Positions 60,822 to 64,000 of a stretch of DNA of 64,000 bases are shown one piece after another (position 1 is the first letter of the stretch; every line of letters starts with the position of its first letter). Source of the DNA: Leucobacter sp. wl10 (GTDB lineage Bacteria > Actinomycetota > Actinomycetes > Actinomycetales > Microbacteriaceae); the NCBI RefSeq assembly GCF_003569785.1, contig NZ_KZ983990.1, forward strand, positions 1 through 64,000, written 5' to 3'. Below the pieces are notes generated by a model that was given only the letters and a program-made list of their open reading frames with translations, was not told the DNA's origin and made no database searches. The translations under genes and the position numbers were made by a program.

Positions 60822-61187
60822 ATGGGCGAGAGCGTGCGCGTGGACACGTGGATCTGGGGCGTGCGCCTGGCGAAGACGCGCAGCCAGGCCACCGCGGCCT
60901 GCCGGGCGGGGCACGTGCGCGTGAACGGCGCACCCGCGAAGGCCGCGCAGCCCGTGCGCATCGGCGACGAGGTGCGCGTGCGGCTGCACGGCTTCGATCG
61001 CATCTACCGGGTGACCGGACTGCCGGTGCGGCGGGGCAGCGCGGTCGAGGCCGCCAAGCACTTCGACGATCTCACTCCGCCGCCGCCTCCGCGGGTCGAG
61101 CGGCCCGCCGCGGTGGTCCGGGATCGGGGCGCGGGGCGCCCCACGAAGCGCGACCGTCGCGAGATCGAGAGGCTGCGCGGCTACTAG
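60822..61187 (+). CDS. S4-domain RNA-binding protein (Hsp15-like)
   Basis: A 121-aa protein with an N-terminal S4 domain (RVDTWIWGVRLAKTRSQATAACRAGHVRVNG, res 6-36) and a basic tail ending AGRPTKRDRREIERLRGY. Hsp15 (HslR) recycles free 50S subunits that carry a nascent chain. Short length and basic tail fit. A neighbour relation to the next gene is not meaningful. Confidence 0.9.
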   Translation: MGESVRVDTWIWGVRLAKTRSQATAACRAGHVRVNGAPAKAAQPVRIGDEVRVRLHGFDRIYRVTGLPVRRGSAVEAAKHFDDLTPPPPPRVERPAAVVRDRGAGRPTKRDRREIERLRGY

Positions 61188-61210
61188 CATCCCGCGGCAC
61201 CGGCCCGCGT

Positions 61211-61216
61211 TACACT
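61211..61216 (+). promoter_or_regulatory. -10 box of the putative DNA glycosylase gene, leaderless
   Basis: TACACT, 6-nt spacer, GTG at 61223. Confidence 0.5.
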
Positions 61217-61222
61217 CGGTGG

Positions 61223-62209
61223 GTGCTCCCCCTCGCGACCCCCGACGCGCCGTCGGCAGAAGCGGCCGGCGCCGTGCCGCAGGTGCTGCCGCCCGAGACC
61301 TGGCGAGCCCGCGAGGCCGCCCACCGGCACCGCGCCGACGCCCTCACCGCGGCGCACCGCGAGCGCAGGCGGCGCCGCGAGAGGCACCCGGTCGAGGACT
61401 TCCTGTGGACGTACTACTCGGTGACGCCGGGCGAGCTGCGCCGATGGCATCCCGGTGCGGGCGCGGTGCTGGAGGGGGCGGCTCGGGATCGCGACGGTTG
61501 GAAGTACTACGCGCCCACGGCCTCCCCCGGTTCGTCGGCGGGCGCCGCGGGCGAGGCGGCAACCGTCGACCTGGCGGCCTTCTTCGCGAAGCGGGGCGGC
61601 ACGGTCGACTACGTGGAGCGGCTGCTCTCGGCTACGCTCGGCCGAGCGGCCCGCTTCGGCTGCTTCGGTCTGCACGAGTGGGCGATGGTGTACCGCATGA
61701 CGCCCGAGCAGTTGCGCCACGCCTCCCTTCCGCTGCGCATCGGCCACGAGGCGACCGACCGCGTCGTCGAGAGCCACCCGATCGCGTGCACCCACTTCGA
61801 CGCGTTCCGCTTCTTCACCCCGCAGGCCGCGCCCCTCAACGCGGTGCGGCCGAGCCGGGAGTCCCAGCCCGATCTCGAGCAGGCCGGCTGCCTGCACGCC
61901 GGCATGGACGTCTACAAGTGGGCCGCCAAGCTCGGCCCGATCGTGCCGGGCGAGCTGCTGCTCGACGCCTTCGAACTCGCCCGCGACATCCGCGAGGTCG
62001 ACATGCGGGCCTCCCCCTACGACGTGACCGGCTTCACCGGGGCCTCCGGGGCGCCGCTGCACCCGATCCCGATCGAGACCGCTGCGGGCAAGCGGCAGTA
62101 CGCGCGGCTGCAGCGAGGCTTCGCCGACCGCGGCAACGCGCTGCGCGAGCGCCTGCTCGAGGCCGTCTCGACGGCGCGGGCGTCGCGGCCGCCGCGCCCG
62201 CCGGCCTGA
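61223..62209 (+). CDS. Putative 3-methyladenine DNA glycosylase (actinobacterial family)
   Basis: A 328-aa soluble protein: HRHRADALTAAHRERRRRRERHPVEDFLWTYYSVTPGELRRWHPG, FGCFGLHEWAMVYRM, HPIACTHFDAFRFFTPQA, ESQPDLEQAGCLHAGMDVYKWA, ELARDIREVDMRASPYDVTGF. I recall relatives annotated as 3-methyladenine glycosylase in Micrococcales, but the fold and activity are not clear to me; the function is tentative. The protein has no signal. Conserved His/Asp/Glu clusters (HFDAFRFF, DMRASPYD) could form an active site. GTG start from the -10 box spacing; convergent with the radical SAM gene. Confidence 0.7.
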   Translation: MLPLATPDAPSAEAAGAVPQVLPPETWRAREAAHRHRADALTAAHRERRRRRERHPVEDFLWTYYSVTPGELRRWHPGAGAVLEGAARDRDGWKYYAPTASPGSSAGAAGEAATVDLAAFFAKRGGTVDYVERLLSATLGRAARFGCFGLHEWAMVYRMTPEQLRHASLPLRIGHEATDRVVESHPIACTHFDAFRFFTPQAAPLNAVRPSRESQPDLEQAGCLHAGMDVYKWAAKLGPIVPGELLLDAFELARDIREVDMRASPYDVTGFTGASGAPLHPIPIETAAGKRQYARLQRGFADRGNALRERLLEAVSTARASRPPRPPA

Positions 62210-62283
62210 ATCGGGCGCGACCTCCCGGCAACCGAGCGCCGCCCCCGGGGAGGGCGGGCCGGGGTCGGCGATCCGCAGGCCGA

Positions 62284-63366
62284 TCAGAGCAGCGTGGGCG
62301 CCGGATCTCCCGGAGCGGCGAGCGCGTCGGCGACGACCGGCTGCGCGGCTCGGGATCGCCTCGCCTCGGCTGACGCCCCGCCGCCCGACCACTCGAGTCC
62401 GTACCGCCGCATGAGCGGTCGGATGCGCGCGGCCAGCTCCATGCGGTAGGCCTGCGGGGCGCGGCTCGCGCTGCCCGGGTAGAGCGAGCGGTAGGCGGGC
62501 AGCAGGTGCGGGTGCTCGCGCTCGAGCCACGCGAAGAACCACGGCTTGACGTGCGTGCGAAGGTGCAGCGGGCCGTACATCACCGAGCGGGCCCCCGCCT
62601 CGCTGATGTCGCGCAGCAGCGCGCCGAGCTGCGCGGCCGAGTCGGTCAGGTGCGGCAGCACGGGCATCACGAAGACGTCGGGCTCGAAGCCGGCCTCCCG
62701 AGCCGCCGCGATGGTCGCGAGCCGAGCCTGCGGCGTCGGAACGCCCGGCTCGATCGAGCGGTGCAGCTCGGGATCGGCGACGGCGATCGACATGGCCAGC
62801 GCGACGGGCGCTCGCTCCGCGGCCTCCGCCAGCCTCGGCAGGTCCCGGCGCAGCAGCGTGCCCTTGGTGAGGATCGACATGGGCGTGCGAGCGCGGGCGA
62901 GGGCGTCGATGATGCCGGGCATGAGACGGTAGCGCCCCTCGGCGCGCTGGTACGGATCGGTGTTCGTGCCGAGCGCCACCCGCTCGCCCCGCCACGAGGG
63001 CTTCGCGAGCTCGCGGCCCAGCACCTCGGCGACGTTCACCTTGACCACGATCTGCGAGTCGAAATCGCGCCCCGTGTCGAGGTCGAGGTAGCGGTGCGAT
63101 CCGCGCGCGAAGCAGTAGACGCAGGCGTGCGAGCAGCCACGGTAGGGATTGATCGTCCACGAGAAGGGCATCGACGAGGCACCCGGCACGCGGTTGAGCG
63201 CGCTCTTGGCGAGCACCTCGTGGAAGACGAGCCCCGCGAATTCCGGCGCCCGCACCGTGCGGAGGTGCCCGGGCACGGCGGCGACCTCGCCGAGCTCGAG
63301 ACCGGGCAGCGCGGCGTCCGACGTCGCATCCGACGTCGCGCCCACGCTCTGACCGCTCCACCTCAC
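62284..63366 (-). CDS. Rv2578c-family radical SAM protein
   Basis: A 360-aa radical SAM enzyme. The 4Fe-4S site CSHACVYC (C78, C82, C85) follows INPYRG. TNTDPYQRAEGRYRLMPGIIDAL, SILTKGTLLRRDLP and SIAVADPELHRSIEPG are typical of the spore-photoproduct-lyase-like (SplB) branch and of Rv2578c. M. tuberculosis Rv2578c is, from memory, in the LexA regulon, so a DNA-repair role is plausible. A LexA-like box lies 9 bp upstream of the start, GTG 63366. It would repair or modify DNA; the substrate is unknown. Confidence 0.9.
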   Translation of the reverse strand: MRWSGQSVGATSDATSDAALPGLELGEVAAVPGHLRTVRAPEFAGLVFHEVLAKSALNRVPGASSMPFSWTINPYRGCSHACVYCFARGSHRYLDLDTGRDFDSQIVVKVNVAEVLGRELAKPSWRGERVALGTNTDPYQRAEGRYRLMPGIIDALARARTPMSILTKGTLLRRDLPRLAEAAERAPVALAMSIAVADPELHRSIEPGVPTPQARLATIAAAREAGFEPDVFVMPVLPHLTDSAAQLGALLRDISEAGARSVMYGPLHLRTHVKPWFFAWLEREHPHLLPAYRSLYPGSASRAPQAYRMELAARIRPLMRRYGLEWSGGGASAEARRSRAAQPVVADALAAPGDPAPTLL

Positions 63367-63367
63367 G

Positions 63368-63397
63368 CATTCATTCGAACATATCTTCGAATGAATG
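63368..63397. promoter_or_regulatory. LexA-like SOS box within a 30-bp palindrome
   Basis: A perfect 12-bp inverted repeat (CATTCATTCGAA and TTCGAATGAATG) with a 6-nt centre. Within it TCGAACATATCTTCGA (63375-63390) matches the actinobacterial SOS consensus TCGAAC-N4-GTTCGA except for one base. It abuts the radical SAM start, so LexA would block it directly. Confidence 0.7.
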
Positions 63398-63432
63398 GCA
63401 AGCGCCGCGAGCGCGCCGGCCGGATCCGGACC

Positions 63433-63732
63433 CTACTCGGTCTCGCCCGCGATCCGGGTGTGGTGCTGGATCACCTCGGCCACCACGAAGTTGAACCACT
63501 TCTCGGCGAACTCGGGGTCGAGGTGCGCGGCCTCGGCGAGCGACCTCAGCCGCGCGATCTGCCGCGCCTCTCGCGCCGGGTCCGAGGGCGGCATGTCGTG
63601 CTCCGCCTTCAGTCGCCCCACCTCCTGGGTGCAGCGGAACCGCTCGGCGAGCATGTGGATGAGCGCCGCGTCGATGTTGTCGATGCTGGCGCGGAGTCCG
63701 TCCAGGCGCTCCTGGGGCGTCTGCTCGCTCAT
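63433..63732 (-). CDS. Chorismate mutase (AroQ class)
   Basis: A 99-aa all-helical AroQ domain: LDGLRASIDNIDAALIHMLAERFRCTQEVGRLKAEHDMPPSDPARE, then ARLRSLAEAAHLDPEFAEKWFNFVVAEVIQHHTRI. The active-site Arg, Lys and Glu positions of the beta-type are present. It turns chorismate to prephenate for Phe/Tyr; single-domain cytosolic. ATG 63732 is preferred over TTG 63744. It starts 9 bp after the purA stop. Confidence 0.92.
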   Translation of the reverse strand: MSEQTPQERLDGLRASIDNIDAALIHMLAERFRCTQEVGRLKAEHDMPPSDPAREARQIARLRSLAEAAHLDPEFAEKWFNFVVAEVIQHHTRIAGETE

Positions 63733-63740
63733 CTCGGCGC

Positions 63741-64000
63741 TCAACCCAGCAGGTCGTGACGCACCACGACCTGCTCCCGCTCGGGGCCGACGCCGATGGC
63801 CGAGATGCGGGACCCGCTCATCGCCTCGAGCGCGAGGATGTAGTCCTGCGCGTTCTTCGGCAGCTCCTCGAAGCGACGGGCCCCGGAGATGTCCTCGCTC
63901 CAGCCCGGGAACTCCTCGTAGACGGGCTTCGCGTGGTGGAAGTCGCTCTGGTTGACGGGCATCTCGTCGTGCCGCACGCCGTTGACGTCGTAGGCGACGC
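63741..64000 (-). CDS. purA: Adenylosuccinate synthetase, C-terminal part
   Basis: The 3' end (86 codons in the window) of PurA, cut by the window edge: [59 protein letters not shown] and the final [22 protein letters not shown]. PurA joins IMP and aspartate with GTP, in AMP synthesis. It runs on the minus strand, and its upstream part lies beyond 64000. Confidence 0.95.
   Translation of the reverse strand, partial: VAYDVNGVRHDEMPVNQSDFHHAKPVYEEFPGWSEDISGARRFEELPKNAQDYILALEAMSGSRISAIGVGPEREQVVVRHDLLG

Overview
This window is 64 kb of chromosome from a very GC-rich Actinomycetota, most likely a Micrococcales member of the Microbacteriaceae (Leucobacter-like; this placement is inference). The evidence is the actinobacterial gene content (a fused biotin carboxylase/BCCP subunit, an LCP protein, Rv2578c-type radical SAM and DUF2520 genes, an archaeal-size AspRS, a rhomboid-like/DUF2156 aminoacyltransferase) and the many genes whose start codon lies only 6-7 nt after a TANNNT -10 box, which is the mark of leaderless transcripts. 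Most of the window is ordinary housekeeping sequence. It also holds a decayed mobile-element patch, three transport clusters and an unusual number of long intergenic palindromes.

Layout: (1) 0.1-4.7 kb: minus-strand operon of two MaoC-like hydratase genes, murB, a DUF2520 reductase-like gene, panC and panB. (2) 4.9-12.3 kb: accessory patch with a PadR/membrane-protein pair, a MobF relaxase remnant, a divergent TetR/quinone-reductase pair with a clear operator, two IS1380-type transposase fragments, and a PadR/DUF1048/DUF1048 operon divergent from a DrrAB-like ABC exporter. (3) 12.4-18 kb: acyl-CoA carboxylase alpha chain, an MHS transporter, an RNA methyltransferase and a non-discriminating-type AspRS. 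(4) 18-24.6 kb: a GntR regulator divergent from six overlapping genes (binding protein, two permeases, ATPase, HAD phosphatase, EEP phosphatase), probably uptake and dephosphorylation of a phosphorylated compound. (5) 24.6-28.4 kb: thioredoxin-reductase/methyltransferase fusion with a divergent XRE-cupin regulator, a VOC protein and an AraC regulator. (6) 28.5-37.8 kb: a peptide/opine-type ABC cluster with a scrambled CMD (alkylhydroperoxidase-like) gene, an FAD/NAD(P)-binding protein and an SDR.

(7) 38-42.3 kb: tRNA-Ser(GCU), an LCP ligase and a large LuxR ATPase regulator. (8) 42.5-49.2 kb: two tandem exonuclease III paralogues, trpS, a zinc alcohol dehydrogenase, a lysyl-PG synthase-like protein and a broken DUF1345 gene. 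(9) 49.3-53.1 kb: an FMN riboswitch and ribD-ribE-ribBA-ribH. (10) 53.2-64 kb: an ABC exporter, an acyltransferase, tRNA-Thr(CGU), a TAP-like hydrolase, holB, an IMPACT protein, an S4 protein, a putative 3-methyladenine glycosylase, a radical SAM protein behind a LexA-like box, chorismate mutase and the 3' end of purA.

The best leads for something undescribed are the CMD/ABC/FAD/SDR cluster with its triple-frameshifted CMD gene, the GntR-ABC-HAD-EEP operon, and the families of long intergenic palindromes. I found no CRISPR array, prophage or complete insertion sequence.
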